From assembly GCA_013396915.1 (NCBI GenBank), contig VWZL01002573.1:593927-657926 (forward strand): a DNA stretch of 64,000 nt, read 5' to 3'. The translations under genes and the position numbers were made by a program. Below, piece after piece: positions 35,093-50,000 of this stretch (position 1 is the first letter of the stretch; every line of letters starts with the position of its first letter). The notes below the pieces were generated by a model. That model had not been told where the DNA came from and did no database searches. It was given only the letters and a program-made list of their open reading frames with translations. The DNA comes from Stercorarius parasiticus (taxonomy: Eukaryota > Chordata > Aves > Charadriiformes > Stercorariidae).

Positions 35093-38000
35093 CCAGCAAC
35101 TGGGGTGGGACCACAGGTCACAAGGTCCGTGTGTCCGTGCTGCCAGCTGCATCTCTGTGCGAGGAGGTCTGGAAAGGGGCTCAGCCTCACCTCTGCCAGG
35201 CTGCCGGATTTGTCTCTTCTTAACAGCCGACAGTTAGGGCACTTATCTGAAACGGGCAGAGAGATCATATACACAGGGTCCCTCTCATTCATCTTAGCCC
35301 TCTGCTCCCTCAGAAAGCAGGAATGTCCTTTTCTCCACAACCTGGTCAGATAAAGGCATCCCCGTTACCCCTGTAAAAGGGGTGCATCAGTCATGCAATC
35401 ATCAGTCGATAGCTCAGGAAAACTTTTAGCGCCTGCAGAAACAAAACAGTGCCAAATCACGTGGCTCAGTTTATCAGATGAATCGTTTGGCAAAACCGTG
35501 ACTGCTGAAACATTTTTATTCTGGCTCTCTATTCAAGTCAACGAGTTTTATTGACGCAGTTGGAATGAATGATCTGTGAGTGGGTTTCACATACCATACA
35601 AGATGCCACTGCCAGTACATACAACGGATGAGTATACAGGTAATAGAATCATGTGATGCGTAGGAGCTTAATTAATGGGAAATTATTTCCCAGCTAGTTA
35701 TCACTACCATAAGTGCTCTTGTAGTAGAGGTTTTATAAATAGAAGATGTGTAATTGCAGGCCTGGAAGACAAAATTTTTCAAAGAGCAGAAAGCAAACTA
35801 TTACCAGCAGCAATTCAATTTTTCAGTCGAGGCACATCCCTTACGCAGAGCTGAGTTTCTCCCTTGGAAGGTGGCATAAAACTCACTTCTTCTCTCTAGC
35901 CTATAGGGGTACGAATTAAAGTCTTTACTCCCCTTGAGACTGTAGAAGCCACAATTACTGAATGCTGCATCAAACTTGCTCCATTCGCAAGTGGGATAAG
36001 CAGCTGGCCCTGCAAAATTCCTCTGGAATTAGAACTAATTAGATAGAAGGACTTATTTTCCCCACGAGTTAGAGAAATTCTGCAACTACAAGGTTGTTAT
36101 GATTTTGCTGATAAAGCACAAGAAAAAACAGGACCTATCCCGTTCTCCTGAATCCATCTCTCTCTAGTGAGGACTGAAAACCTTACGATTAAAGACAAAG
36201 GGAGAAAATTAATGCATGTGAGCAAAACAGTTAAATTTAGTTATTATGTTGTTCCTTTCCTTTATTGACTAAGGAAATGCTACAGCCATCCTACCCATTT
36301 TCCACACTAGCTTACCCTTTAAAAACACTAGCACAGCAGCAATTCACCTAGGAGATGAGAATTCAGAACACCTGGGATAAAACATTTAAGGAGATTTATT
36401 CAGAATAACCTGAATACATTACACAGTCAAACCAAGTTCTCCAAAAGAAACTCGTAAATCTTGGTAATAGTCCTAAAACTCAATCGGAAAATAAATGAAA
36501 ACAAGCAGTTGTGTATGAACAGGCACTGCAGAGCAATTTGAGTTGAACACAGCATTACTTTTGCATAGCGGGCTTAATTATTGATCTACCTTATGAATAT
36601 TTCTGTGGAGCTGATGGAATTTGGCACGTGGCCAGAGATCCACTTTCAGCTTTCACTCTCAGCAGAAAGAACCTTTAACTCCTTGCTATAAATCCTGTTT
36701 TCAGAAAGCATTATTTTGTTTTAGTATGGATCTGCAATTTAGGAAACCAAACCTTAGAAATTATTTTAAAGCTTTTCTTCCACCTAAGATGCATGACCTG
36801 GAAAATATACTCTTCAAGAAACTTTATATGAATTTTAAGTATAAAGATCTCCCAATACAAAGCCAACTATTAAATAGCACTCTTTGGCGACATTTTTTTA
36901 TACTTCGGACACAGCAATACCCAGAGTAACAACTCTCCGTTATTATTTACTTCTATTGGTGCAAGCTAGTCACCACTGTCCAGAGGAAGAGATGGACCCA
37001 GCGTGTCCATCACGGACCCCACAAATGCTCTAACCCCTTGCTGGCACTTCTCAGCTGATCAGATGGGACATTACCAACGTAACACTAGTCAGGAAAATAA
37101 AAAGCAGTGCAAACCACCTCCCAGCCCAGCCATCAGATGATAAACTGCAGGCTGAGAGAGTCCTCACAGCTGGGAGGAAGGCTAGGGCAAGGGGCTGGAG
37201 AAGCAGCACCCCGGTGCACCCAGGGCTCAGGAGCTCCATCACTGCTGGAGGCTGCAGCACCCACCAGCACCATGGAAAATGGGATCTCTTCTTACTTGAG
37301 GGCAACCGACTCGCTCCTCCTCCTCTTCCGGGACTCCCCAGCGCTGCGTGGCTCAAGAATAGGACAGGGAGGCAGAAAGACCCTGGGACACAGCATCCTC
37401 CAGCTCCTCGCCGTCCTCATTGCTCCGCTGGCAGGTGGGTGCAGGCAGCCTTGGCGGGGGCACTGCCCAGCTGGCGACTGAGCACCCGGCAGCACCAAGC
37501 ACCGCATGTGGATGCTGTGTTACCAGCAGCGGTTAGTCTGCACATCCTTTGGTACTCCTTCCACAGCGCAGCCTAATGCCATCAGGATTAGCACCATCCT
37601 TCCAGCCCACCAGTGCTCTGCAAGCTGCTGCGTGGCGTGCAGATTTGGGCCTTGATTACTTAACTGCTTATGCAACGGCACAAAACCGGGTATTTGGAGA
37701 GCAGTGATATCCTCCTGCAGTTAAATTTAATCTCTGAAAAGATGAAGCTATGTTAATGATCGTGGGGAAAAGGATTTCATTTGATGCTCTGTACAGCACT
37801 AGCTTAAGATGTGCATTATTCCCCCTTTCCTTGGCCTTCCACCCCACATAAAGGAATTAAGAAAACTTTTTCATACTTGTTTTTCACAAAACTGTTTCTT
37901 CCATGTTTTTTCACAAAACTAAGTTTGAAGTAGATATGTGATTGTATGCTCAGCAGACCTCTCCACTTTATCATAGGTACAAAACTATCAGGGTGAGGAA

Positions 38001-41000
38001 CTGGACACAGGCTACTGTAACGGTCCTAGGGGAAACAGGAGAATGTGGCCCCCTGCACCATCCCTGTGGCTTTCAGGTAGCTTGCGCCACTGTATTATGT
38101 GTGACAGATAACTACTGGTTTAATTTAATGTGCTCTATCTAATTTAATCGACCTTTTCAGGCCTATTCGAAGCTACCTTCATAATCTACTCATTTTACTT
38201 CAGCAAAGCACAGAGAGGCTTAATTAAATTAACGTTAAAATCCTGTCACTTGCATTTCGGTTAAAGATCCTCTTGATATCAGAGGTTCTTAAGTAAACGG
38301 AAATCTTGGGAGGATATTTAATACATAATACTCCAAGGCACAGTTGGTGCACAGGGTCGCCTTCTAACATGCTTTTGATAGCTTCCACCTTCAACAGACA
38401 CCTTGCGCGAGCGGCTGCGCAGTCCTAGCTGCAGGCTGGGGTTAAACCATGAAACCCTTCTACCAAAAAAAAGCACACAATGAGCTCTAAAGGTAAGCCA
38501 GACTCAAAATTATCCAAAATTTCTCCATTTTTACTGGTCTCCAGCACTTCAGCTACCCTACCCTACTCCCTCACATCAAAAGGATAAGAGAATTTGATAA
38601 CTTCTTTTGTGTATAAAACCATGCAAACAGTTTGGAAAGAAAAGACAGAATAACATTCGTTGTATAAGAAAAGAGAAAGAAATGTACCATAATTATAGAA
38701 GCCCGCGCGCGACTCCTCTAACTAAAGGTCTTGTGATTTAACAGAAGTTGAGAATGAAAAGAGAACAATGTATTAATTGTCTATTTTGTAAAAATGCAAT
38801 ACTTCAAAATTGGTTTTAAACTACTGGGGGCTTTTTGTTATTTAAAGAACACTATGATTTTCTTTTAACAAATATAAAAATTTCCTAGCCAGAAAAACAA
38901 TGTAGTAAAACCTATCCTCAGGCAGGTCCCTACAGTAGCAACGGAGGAAGAGTCAGACAAGGCCATCTCATAGGTGGAGGGCAGGGAATAAGTTACACAC
39001 AGAGCAGCAACTCTGTTTATCATCAGTGTTTATAATATTCCAACAAAAATCAAAACGAGATAGGTGGATATTTCAAATCATGAAATGGAGCAGTTTTGGT
39101 GAAGTAAAATCCCAAGTAAGATGCTGACCTTCAGCTCCACCTACAGAAGAGAAGCACAACATAAACCAGTCCCGGTTCAAGATGTAACTACATCTTAATT
39201 CTGCCATGGCAGTGTTGTGTTAATCTCCACTTTGTTAAACATATCACTTACAGATTTATGGGGCAACTGGGTGGCTCAGGAGATTAGTAATGGGATACTG
39301 AGCACTGTCAGTTGTAGATTGAATCCACCTCAGGTCAGGAGAGGTCAAAACAAAATGAGAGGGCATCACTGGTTCGTAGAGCAGCTTTCTTTTCAGCATG
39401 CTCTGCAAAACCAAGGATTGAAGAGGATCAGAGAGAACAAACTACACCATCGGTCTTGGAGCGTCCCGTCAGGTTGATGTATATCGGCAAGAGGAAACAA
39501 ATGAGATGCTTGCACCCCACTGCCTGCATTGTATGGTATTTGTTCTGCAGAGAAAGCACTTCACAAGCATAAAACTGTCACATTTGCAGCTGGGCTATAT
39601 ACTCATTCAGTCTCCCGGGGATTAATCCAGAGCCACTAATTTATTGTGTGACTGAATCCTGTGGATGGGGTTCCTGAAGGGTCTTGAAACCACACAGGTA
39701 ATCCCAACAGCAATGAGCCCAGACCCCAACAGCCAGCATATGCAGCGAGTCTGGGCACATCTCTGCTCCCCAAACTGACTCCCTTCACACTGACCTGTGC
39801 AGACCCAAAATGCTGTCTACGTGGTGGCACACCATGGTGAGAACATGGCGCTCTGCTGGGAACACGCTCCACCAAACAGGGTTTAATTATTCTCATCCCA
39901 TAATCGCTGGTAGCAAACTGTAGGACCAACAGCAACACTATTTTCCTTTGCCCTCAAGAACTGAAAGATCTCAAATGTTCAAAAGCCCAGATTTATAGTG
40001 TCCAAGACAGGTGAGAGAGGAAGATACCAGCATCCATAACGTAATGGAGTTAACAGTACTCCCAGAGATCTGGAAATAAGCCTCACCCCTTGATACCTTG
40101 CTGGTTGAGTGCCTGATTCACTGGGAGACCAGTAACAACAACTTAGACTTGCTTCCTCATTTACAAACTGAGAGACTAAATGCCAGTAGTGCTGAGAGCT
40201 TGAATGTTTACTGACCTGATGTTGTAGCAGGAATTTAAAAGCATACAATATAACAGAAACGTTATCACTAGGTTGCCCCAGCCTCCTTTCATGCAATGTA
40301 ATTAAAAACGAATGCACTGAAAATACATCAGAGAATGAAGGAAGAAGAATGACAGCACCACTACTTCTGCACTTCCCTCAACCTTTTCCATTGAAAAGCG
40401 ATACCTAAAAGAAGAACTGAAAGGGCAGCAAGCAGTGCAGTGCTGTATCTAGTTTTATCTATAGAGATATTTGATGCACAGCTGCCCTGGCATTAATTAC
40501 CTTCTATTTTGTAGCTTGACTGTTTGCAGCCTAGATTCGTGTTGTCTATTGGAAATATCCAGCTCTGCATCTCAACGACCGTAGTAACAGCTACAATTTG
40601 AGCATGGAAGAGCCTTCACAGAAGCTCAGATGTTGAGGCAGGCAGAGCAATTACCCTGTCACTGAGAAATGCAGACAAGTTGCTCCTGGCAACAAACCTC
40701 TTCAAACATGGACAGAGAACAGCCTTCACAGAACAGAGACTCCATGTGCGAGCACAGCCATTTTGATGAGCGTCTGCGCACCCGCCACTTCTCTCCGTCC
40801 TGGTACTGCGGATTCTCCAGCTCTTGAGGCAGACCCATCACTGCGAGGTCTGTGTTTTGCAAGCGAAATGCACGTCTAAAAGCTTATTTAATAAGAACAT
40901 GGAGTGAGATTAGATCTTCCAGGAAGGAGCACGCAGGAACTGCAATGTTTCATACAGCCTTTGATTCCCACTATTCCTTTCACTCTGGTAACACTTCTGT

Positions 41001-44000
41001 TGATTTATTTTACCTTTTCTTCTGATTCTTATCTCAATTTGCCCAGTTTCTTCTCCCCCTACCATTTCACCCAATTTAAGACAGGCACAAGCAGAGGAGA
41101 AAGGAGGCAGCTCCCCTTTGGGAGGAACAAAGCCACCCAGCGCTGGCCAAGCACAAGCCTGGTCACTTGGAGCTTCAGCTCTCGCCTGCACGAGCACTGG
41201 TTCCTGCCACCCGTACCCTCTGCATAGAGAGGAACCTGCTCACTCCCATCCATAACCTTACAACTAACAAGCTTCTGTTTCTTGGCTTGTTGCACTGATT
41301 TCCTTATACATATCTCATCTCATTATCTGGAGAAAAAAAAAAAAGCAGAACTCTCAGTTTCACTTGATATGTCCAAATCTCACAATTTTAGCACCAATCA
41401 TCCAGTCTTCCTCAAGCTAAAGCATTTGGGGACAGGTAATTATACAAAAATAATAGTTTTTAATAATATGGAAAAAATAAGAATTGTGTCTCTGATATAG
41501 TGGGGGCTAGGAAAGCTTAAATAAGAATTTGTTAAGCAGAGACCCCAAACCTATTTGTAAAACCCATATATTTGTGGGAGCAGGGTCATGATACTGCAAG
41601 TGCTTGGTTGGTAATACTCAGCAATCGTATGCCAGTACAGGCACTCTTCATTTGTACCTCTAGTTCATAAAAATCGCATTAAGTAATTAGACATGTAGAG
41701 ACAAAAACCCCATCCTTACACAACCATTGCAACCCCTTCCAAGCTAGAATTACTGCCTCTTCCATTTTTGCACCAGTTGTCAGGAGGAAAACAGAGTATT
41801 TGAGAATCCGGTTTTTGCGTTTCTGATAAATTAATCCATCACTGACAAATTAAGTCAATCATCAAGAAATTCAGAATTGTTTAAATCTCATTCAAAATTC
41901 AAGTGGAATTCGTTCCAAATGGCTTTGCATTTGGGAGTGAGAATGGCTATGCCAGCTTGTCCTATACTGCGAAATTTGTGGTGACAAGTTGTGCTGTCCT
42001 GGACAGCTGGCAAAGGGGTTCCGATTGTGTTACTACACAGAATATAGCTCAAACTGTTACACAAATAATATGAATAAAAGTGATGTTATAGAGCTGGTTA
42101 CAACACACAGACAAACACAACAAAATACCCTCCTGTGAACTTTGTAAGAACAAAGAGCTGCAGAATTTCTTTTTTAAATGCACTGCTTGGACCTTCTTTG
42201 GCAATTTTGGCTTTTTAAGTGCAAAAACAGATTTTTCTGGCCCCTTCCTGTGCCCTCCCTGCAGCTAGAAATGCATTACAGCTTACATATACAGCACATC
42301 TCTTCTTACAGCACAGCAATGACATCAGCAGACCAGCCCCGTTTTCTGCGAAGTTATCCAGAAACAGGCAATGCTGGCTGGAATTATCTGACTCTAATTC
42401 TATTATCAGATTTAGTAATGCTGATGTATTCCTTCCACATTTCCCAAATCTTCAAAGCAGGGTATAATCTGGACTGCCACACTCCATTCCCTTATAGTGT
42501 TCCAGAGGCACCAAGACCATGTTAACGCTTACACACGTGAGTGAAAGCCCTTGCACTGTTTCTTGACCCACTGCGCTAAGGAAGATGAAGAAAGAACCAC
42601 GACCTATAGAATGGCAGTCATACAAACACAGTACCTGTCTCGTATGTAAATCGTATGTAAATTCATATTCCTATTTCTCTCTAGCAGAAACAAACAAAAT
42701 CTGCAAGACACAGGGCTGTCAACTAGCAGAAAATAAGGAGGACAAGGAGAGTGCAAACAATCATTAACACCTTTTATTTGCATCAGCATAAGCAGTTGCT
42801 CTTCCTGTTAAGTAACAGGCCATTCTGCTGACAGACTTCAACCTCCAGCCACCCTGCTTACCTTTAAGCTCATCATTTGGCTCTATTTCCAAAAAAAGCC
42901 CAAACTCCTTAGTCCCGAAGCCACAGAGGTCTCTTGCCTTCCCCATTCTTGACGTTTATCCAATTTACAATTCCTGGATCTCAAAGTCTCTAATACACAT
43001 GCCACTCCACATGGCAGTTTTTAATAATAATAAAATGCAAGCAGTTCCTGTTACACAAACTAGCTCAGCTTTGGAGATAACTGGTAAATGAACACAGTTT
43101 CCTCTCCACCTGGCCCTTCTCCCTGTTACTCCCCTGAAGAGGAGGGATAACTTTTCCCAGACAGACCGAGTGTGCAATGGCAGCAAAGAGGAGCTGCCCG
43201 CTTTCCCTTCGCAGCAGCTTACCTAGAGGCTGAGCACTGCCTGCTGCAGACGTTCCAGGCAGCAAGGCATCTTTATCAGCACTGCTCCACTTAGATGTTA
43301 ATGAAAGAAACCAACGCAGAGCAGGATCAGAGCTGTACCAGCAGGACAGTGCTGCTGTCATTGCCCCTACACGGCTCTCAGCGGGAGCCGCTGCTGCTGC
43401 TCGCCAGCCAGAGGAGCAGCGGGGCTCCGGAGCTTGCCCCTGCACACCCACGACTGCATTCACACAGCTCAGCCATTGCGTGCGGTAGACATACATCTAT
43501 ACAGTTATTGATGGCTCTTCAGAAAAGCAGGACAGATACACAGCAATATTCTGCAAATCTTAAAGACAGAAGGCACCTCCCTCCAGGACAGAATAATTGC
43601 TCTGAATTCCCACGTCCACCAGCAAGACTACAGCTGCTTCAGCTTTCAGGCTTCCTGCGTTTTAAAGAGAGAGTCCCAAATGACTTTCTCAAAATGAAAC
43701 AGAAGTGTGTACCGGCAGCTACCATAGTGCCAAAAATCAGAAAACCCTGAAGTTTAAACCACCAAACCCAATAACAGATGAGAGAAAAGCAAGGAGTATT
43801 TCCATTGTATAAACAGGGGACCAAGGAGCTGATGAGCCTATGGTCACCTGCAAGTCAAATCCAGGTTTGTTCAGTTCCAGCGCAAAGTCTGAATCCAAAC
43901 CAGGCCAAACACAAGCTCTACTAAGGTGAACAGATTAAGAGTTGCATCAAGCCGGAAAAGCAATGTGCTCAGCTCAGTTAAAATTGTACATTCATATAGT

Positions 44001-47000
44001 ACTGCCTTTGCTGAAATAGCACATGTATGTATCATAAAACATAACAAGGAGATAGTTCACTTGATTTTAAGAAAAACAGAAGTCCCATATTAAGTGATAT
44101 ACTATTGAAAAATTCTGACAAAAGTGAATTTTTAAAAAAACTGTAAAAAATAGGGCAATAGTTCAGTCTGCTTCTAGAAAACAGACACATCCACTAGCTC
44201 TGCACACAGCCAACCATCAGAAAGCCCTGCAGACAGCACCAGGAGCTGGATCCCCCTGCAGCAGCTCCCATCCTTCTGCCAGGAGGATGAACAGCCCAGA
44301 GGGCTGCTGAAGGCAGCACTTCTCACCGCTCCGACTGAGGCAGCCAGTTCTGCACTTACACATATTCCTAGCCATCTCAAATAAGCAGCCCTCCAAACAT
44401 CTTGATTAGACGATGGAGACAGCAATGACTCATCTCAACATTTTTTTCCCCAAAGGGGAGCAGTTCTGCAGGTGAGTCAGGTGTTTCCCGAGTCGGGCAC
44501 TGACAACCAGGGGTTTCCACGTCTCATTCTTTTTCCCAGCTCTGGCACTGGCTCACACATGAGCCCAGTATGAAACCACCTTAGATGCTTCCATTTTCCT
44601 TCAGCTCTTAGCGGCAGAGTCCTTCCTTCCTCCCGCACAGAAAGAGAGAAGGCAACTCTTGAACAGTGCTTCACAGCTCAATGATCACATATGGTATGAT
44701 TAAAATAAATTGTTTATGCTGGCAACAGTTTTGTTTGAAGTTTATGGCTAAGGTTATTCTACAATACTCAGAAAATCTGGGCTGCACATAAAGCAAGCAA
44801 TGGGCAGAATAAATCCTCTCTTACCGATATAAGCAAACATTTTTCTCAAGTATAAAGAAACACGTGCTTCTGTATAGCAAGATTAACTTTGCTTTAAGAT
44901 TTCTTTGCATCATTGAACTACTTTGCTTTGAAGTTAAATTGTAAAAGATACCATAAAGTGAAAAATAATCAAGCCAATGTGTTCATCAAATGACAGCAGA
45001 GATTTCCACTGGGTATTTATGGGTGACCCAAAAAAGTGGTAAGAAAATAAGAAAGTATATCTATAAGAAGGTTCTAAAAGGACTAAAAACAAACAATATG
45101 TAATATAAAAAAGGAGAGAAAAAAATAAAATACAATATAAAAGGGAAGAGGGGGAAAAAACAGGTAACAGAAAAGGGGAGAGAAGTAGAGGATGGATACG
45201 ACATCGGGGTAGCAGTTTGAGACAAACAAGTCAATCTTTAGTAGCGGCATTTTGTATGATTTGCATGGTGACAAAAATCAGTGTTGGGCTGTTAAAGAGG
45301 TATTGGCTGCTGCAGTTGGAGAAGACTGAGCGGTATGGATGCAGACAACCGCGCAGTGCAACTGAAACAGCTACTAAGAGCATCAGCAGTAAAACCGAGG
45401 AGCAGCATGGCTTCCCAGGGTCAGAGAAGTCACTGCATTTCTAAAAGGGCATGTGGCATTGATCAAGCCATCAGCAAATCCTGTCAGGTAGACAGCGAAC
45501 AAGGCAAGATGTATACATTTGCTGTGCTTGCTCCAGCTGAACTAGCTTCAACCACCTCTTCATGGAACATCACTGCATATTATGACCTAGTCCAATATAC
45601 ATATAGATACAAACATAGATATATACATCCTCCAACTGCATCCTGTGCTTCCCTCACCAGGCTCTAGTGCCTCCAAGTACAGCTGCTCAGCTATTTGTAC
45701 TACAGAGCAATGTATTAAGAAAAAGCCAGATGACTTTCCTTAGTAGATTTTTGGAACAGATTATTACTAAGTGAACAATATAAAATCTCAAAGCTCTTTG
45801 AGAAGTTGCAGCATTATCCACATCTCGCTCTTGGCCTAAATACAGAGATTCAAGCAATTCAGGAGAACTGTACAGTCAAGAAAAGAGATTACAACTGCAG
45901 AAAAATCCAACTTCTGTTAACAGCTTTGCCAAAAATATTCACTAACCCAGTTACCCCAATTCAGATAACGGTCTCCTGCACATCTTTGCTAAGTGAGATA
46001 ATAATTTAGCAGTCAGAATGATACTTGTGTATCAGAGACTCAACTTCCCTGCAGATTCCCAATGTGACTTTAAAAGTCAACTCTCACCCCCCAAAATAAG
46101 AGGTCTTCTTTACCTCACAGGCTGCCACAAGGACAGTTAAATACAAAAGATTGACTCATAGCAACATTATCTAAGTAAATTCAATAATACTTTGTTCAGG
46201 AATACAGTAAAAGTTATTGCAAGCCTTTAGGCCACTTGACATACAAGAAAATGTGTTTTTCAGTATCACATCCTCCTCATGCAACAGAAATGTTTTACAA
46301 CTTCAAAACCACCACAGTTTTCCAAGAATCCGAGTGCTCCCTGACCCAGAAGAGAGTCTCTTACACCAACCAAGAGCATCTCCTATCCATCATTATAACT
46401 AGGTAGCAGAGTAAGATTTCTTTTAGCAGAGAGTGAAGCACTAAAAAATAAATCACTTTTTCCAAAGACATCTAAGAGACAACTATCAAATATTTAAGTC
46501 CTTATCTCTGAATACTCATTTCTCATGAGGAAAAAATCCAACATTCTTGGTTTCAATTAGACTCTATCTCATAATTTGAAAATATGCACTTTCTGAAGCT
46601 GCCATGGGACCAATTATTGATATTATATTGAGAATCTGATAACAATCACATGCATTTCCAGGACATCCCACAAAAAGTCAAGAACCAAAGAGGCTGTAAA
46701 CATACAGAAATGGCTTGGCTCTTTCTAGTAGATGAATAAAACCAGGAATTCATCAGAAACACCATGCCTGTGACTCCACACCTTTAAGATTATGAAGGAC
46801 GCCATTTTGGATATTTTAAGGCTAAGGGTTTTTTTGCCGTTTTGTTGGGTTTGGTTTGTTTTTTAACTATGCAATATTTTCACACTCCAAAATCCAATAA
46901 AAGTGTATGAAGGTATTTTCCCAGTTCACAAAGCCATCACACAGACAAGCACCATTATCCAACATGCACCTTCCAATGGAGCTAGGAAAGCAAACACTGG

Positions 47001-50000
47001 CGACACCGCAGCCAAGTCAAAAGTGTCAAGCAATTACTGAGCAACTCTAAATCACTTTTCTGCTCCTATCCCCGCAGCATCAGCTAAAGCACAGCTTACC
47101 CCATATTGCACACCCAGGCTGCTGTCTCAAATGACTTGGATCCAGTGTCCCTCCCTTTCTTCTGTCCGCTGCCAAAGCAGAGCTCTGCTGCCTCACCCTG
47201 CAGTATCCTGGTTCTCAACAATACAATTGAGAACAGAACCAAGACTCATTCCCACACAGATACATGTTTTTTCAGTCATCTGAGTAACTTAGTAACTATC
47301 TTTTCAGAATGAGTCTTACCTTGGCTTGACCTCTGAGTTTTAAAAGGCTGCAACAACACGAAAGCAAACAAAAGAGGGAAAGTAAAAGGTCTGAAAGTAG
47401 TTGGTAGGTAATTGTGTTTGGTCTCGTTTGGCTACATTAAGACACAACGTGTCAAGCTCAAAAGGATCGAACAAAAACAGACACAAAACATCCTGTGCAC
47501 AGGACTGTTGTCTATGTCAAGAAAAAAACCCACAAATAAATCCCCTTGTGTAGAAGAGATCTTTTGATGAAAACATTCCTGCCAAATGCACTTTTGTGTT
47601 CAACGAAACCAGCCAGAATTTAACAAGAAATGCATCAGCAACCAGACCATCCCAAGCCATGGAAGCTAATAGGTGGAAATTAGATTATGTGTGTTTCTTT
47701 TCCAAGCAGAGAACAGATCGCCCCGTTCATTTGTTTCTTCTATGCCACTGCCCCCTTTTCAGCACTTGTCCACAACTCCCCTTCTCCCTACACGTACGGT
47801 ATCACCAATGAAATGACACAGCTCAGTTTATGCACACTGAAGTCTTCAAACAACAGAATGGACAAATACCGACGACGGGATATTTAACTTTCATTTAACA
47901 TTGTCCTCAGCAGAAGGAAAAGCCCACCTTTAAGAAAACACAGTTGTGAGACCTGCAGGTGATGCAGCTCTGCAGCTTGCTGCTCTGATACAGCACTTAC
48001 AGAGTTAGGAATGGACCTGGAGGCACGTCAGGCATCTCAGAATGACTGCGTTTGGAAGAAAACAACAAATCCTAAGGTGAGTCATTTTAATGATAACAAG
48101 AACACCACCAAAGATGATACCAAGGGTGTCAGCAATCTAGTTAAAAACTGACAAGAAAAACTAAATTAAATAATCTCTCCTCCTGAATATCTGTTTTTAC
48201 AGAAGCATTCCTGTAATCCCCAAAAAATTATCTCAATCCTCAAAAAATCCTCAAAAAACTACCACAGAGAAAAGCACGTTAATATTAAAGACTTATAAGT
48301 GGCATCTCATCCTTCATTTTATCTTTTGTAATGGCTTTTATTCTTCTGGCACAGTTTGAAACACTGAAACAATATGTGGAGATGTAAGTACACATCACTC
48401 CCTACCAGCTTCCTCACTGCACATTAAGCCTTCGTTTAGTGCAGGAAGCTTCAGGAGAAATCATCTCCAACCATGCAGAAAAAAAAAGTACTCCCAAATT
48501 TCCCCAAATACCGATAAATCAGACTGTACCAGACTGAACAGCCATTTGCAAAAATGAATCCAAACACCAGTGTCTAACTACAGCATCTCAGGGGAAGGAA
48601 ACAAAGACTGCAACAAGCTGGAAGGAGATACAGGAACACAGACGCTGAATGGTCTAAACCTTCTGGTCTAAACCAAATGCATCCTGCAGGAGCTACCAGA
48701 GGAGAAAAGACATTGAGAGTGGCATGAGACTACATTTTCCAGTTGTTTGACAATCCATCTTGTTGAAATATATCATCTATATTTTAAATTTCAAAGCTTT
48801 AAGTAGGAATCCATGTTTTTCACAGGACAGGTATGCAGGATGAAGATATTTTTAGAGAAAGATATCCAAGTGGGATTAGAAAAAGATAAAAAAAAGCCTC
48901 CAATGCCCTGATGAAAGACAAAAGGGAAATTGCTCTGGTGAAAAAATAGTAAGCACTGTATTTTGAGTAAATCATCTTTCTAGCAGCACCAACAATAAAT
49001 AGAAGCTATTTTCACACCTTATTTCTCATTACATTTTTAGAAAACAGAAAAGCACATACAACTTCATCCAAGAAGTACCCATTGATCCGTGTTGAATAAT
49101 TTCCCCCAGTTCAGCACTTACAGACAAGCTTGAAAGAATATCCCTTCCAGAAGAGAAGCAGCTGAGCATTCAGAAAAGAAACAAACAGAAATCCCCAAAG
49201 CACACTGTCCCTGCAGAAGTGACTATCTATGCTTAAATCTAGCATCAATGTGCCAAGCAGCACTTAACAAGCCAAGGGTTTTGCTTCGAACTTTAACTGG
49301 AAGGAAAGTATCTCCGTCTCAGGAGCATCTTAGAAAACTGGTTTGGTGCCAGCAGGATCCCGGGAGCTGAATCAGCTGCAGCGCATCCCGACACCTGCGG
49401 TGCAGCCTGGGGGAACCCCCCAGAGCATCGCTACCCACAGGGCTCAGGCAGACACGAGGATGTTGCTCATGCCACTCACTACCCTCTGAATAATGCCACG
49501 CTCTGCCCCTGTGTGATGTTTCAAAGCTCTACATGCGCCAAATCGCCACGCAAACACACATTTCCTTCGGAAAGCTGCCTCCCTATCTCATACTGACCCA
49601 GTCCAGGTTGTGGGATTGGACAGATGCAAAGCCTGGTGGAGAAGGAGAATGTCTGGGGTTTGGAGAAGCTCAGAGATGTTTTTCAAGCCCTTCTCAAGAC
49701 AGGTTTTCTCCACTGACTTACATTACGGGAGAGTAAGTAATGTTGTACATTACATTTGCTTCAGTACTTTATGGAAGTATTGCTGTGTCAAGAACTAAAT
49801 GTATTATATTTCTTGATAATTAGATCCAGAACAGCTTCATTCTTTAGCCAACACACTGTAAAAACAGAACCAAAAGAACTACTGTGCCAGTCATCAGTCC
49901 CAGGATTTTAACCTTCTACACAAGCTCCTGAAAATAAGTGTGAAGCACAGCAGGAAAACAACTACTCTTCAAAAATCAAGCACGCAAGCAGCTCCCTGAA

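Noticed and set aside
42640..42661. Two tandem copies of an 11-bp TCGTATGTAAA unit
   Set aside because: Too short and too few copies to suggest function. It is probably a slippage duplication.
43295..43750. 151-codon plus-strand open frame, overlapped by a 143-codon minus-strand frame (43065-43496)
   Set aside because: Both lie in a GC-rich patch in inferred intron 1, overlap on opposite strands, lack recognisable domains and have no matching splice sites or promoter. Stop codons are rare there simply from base composition.
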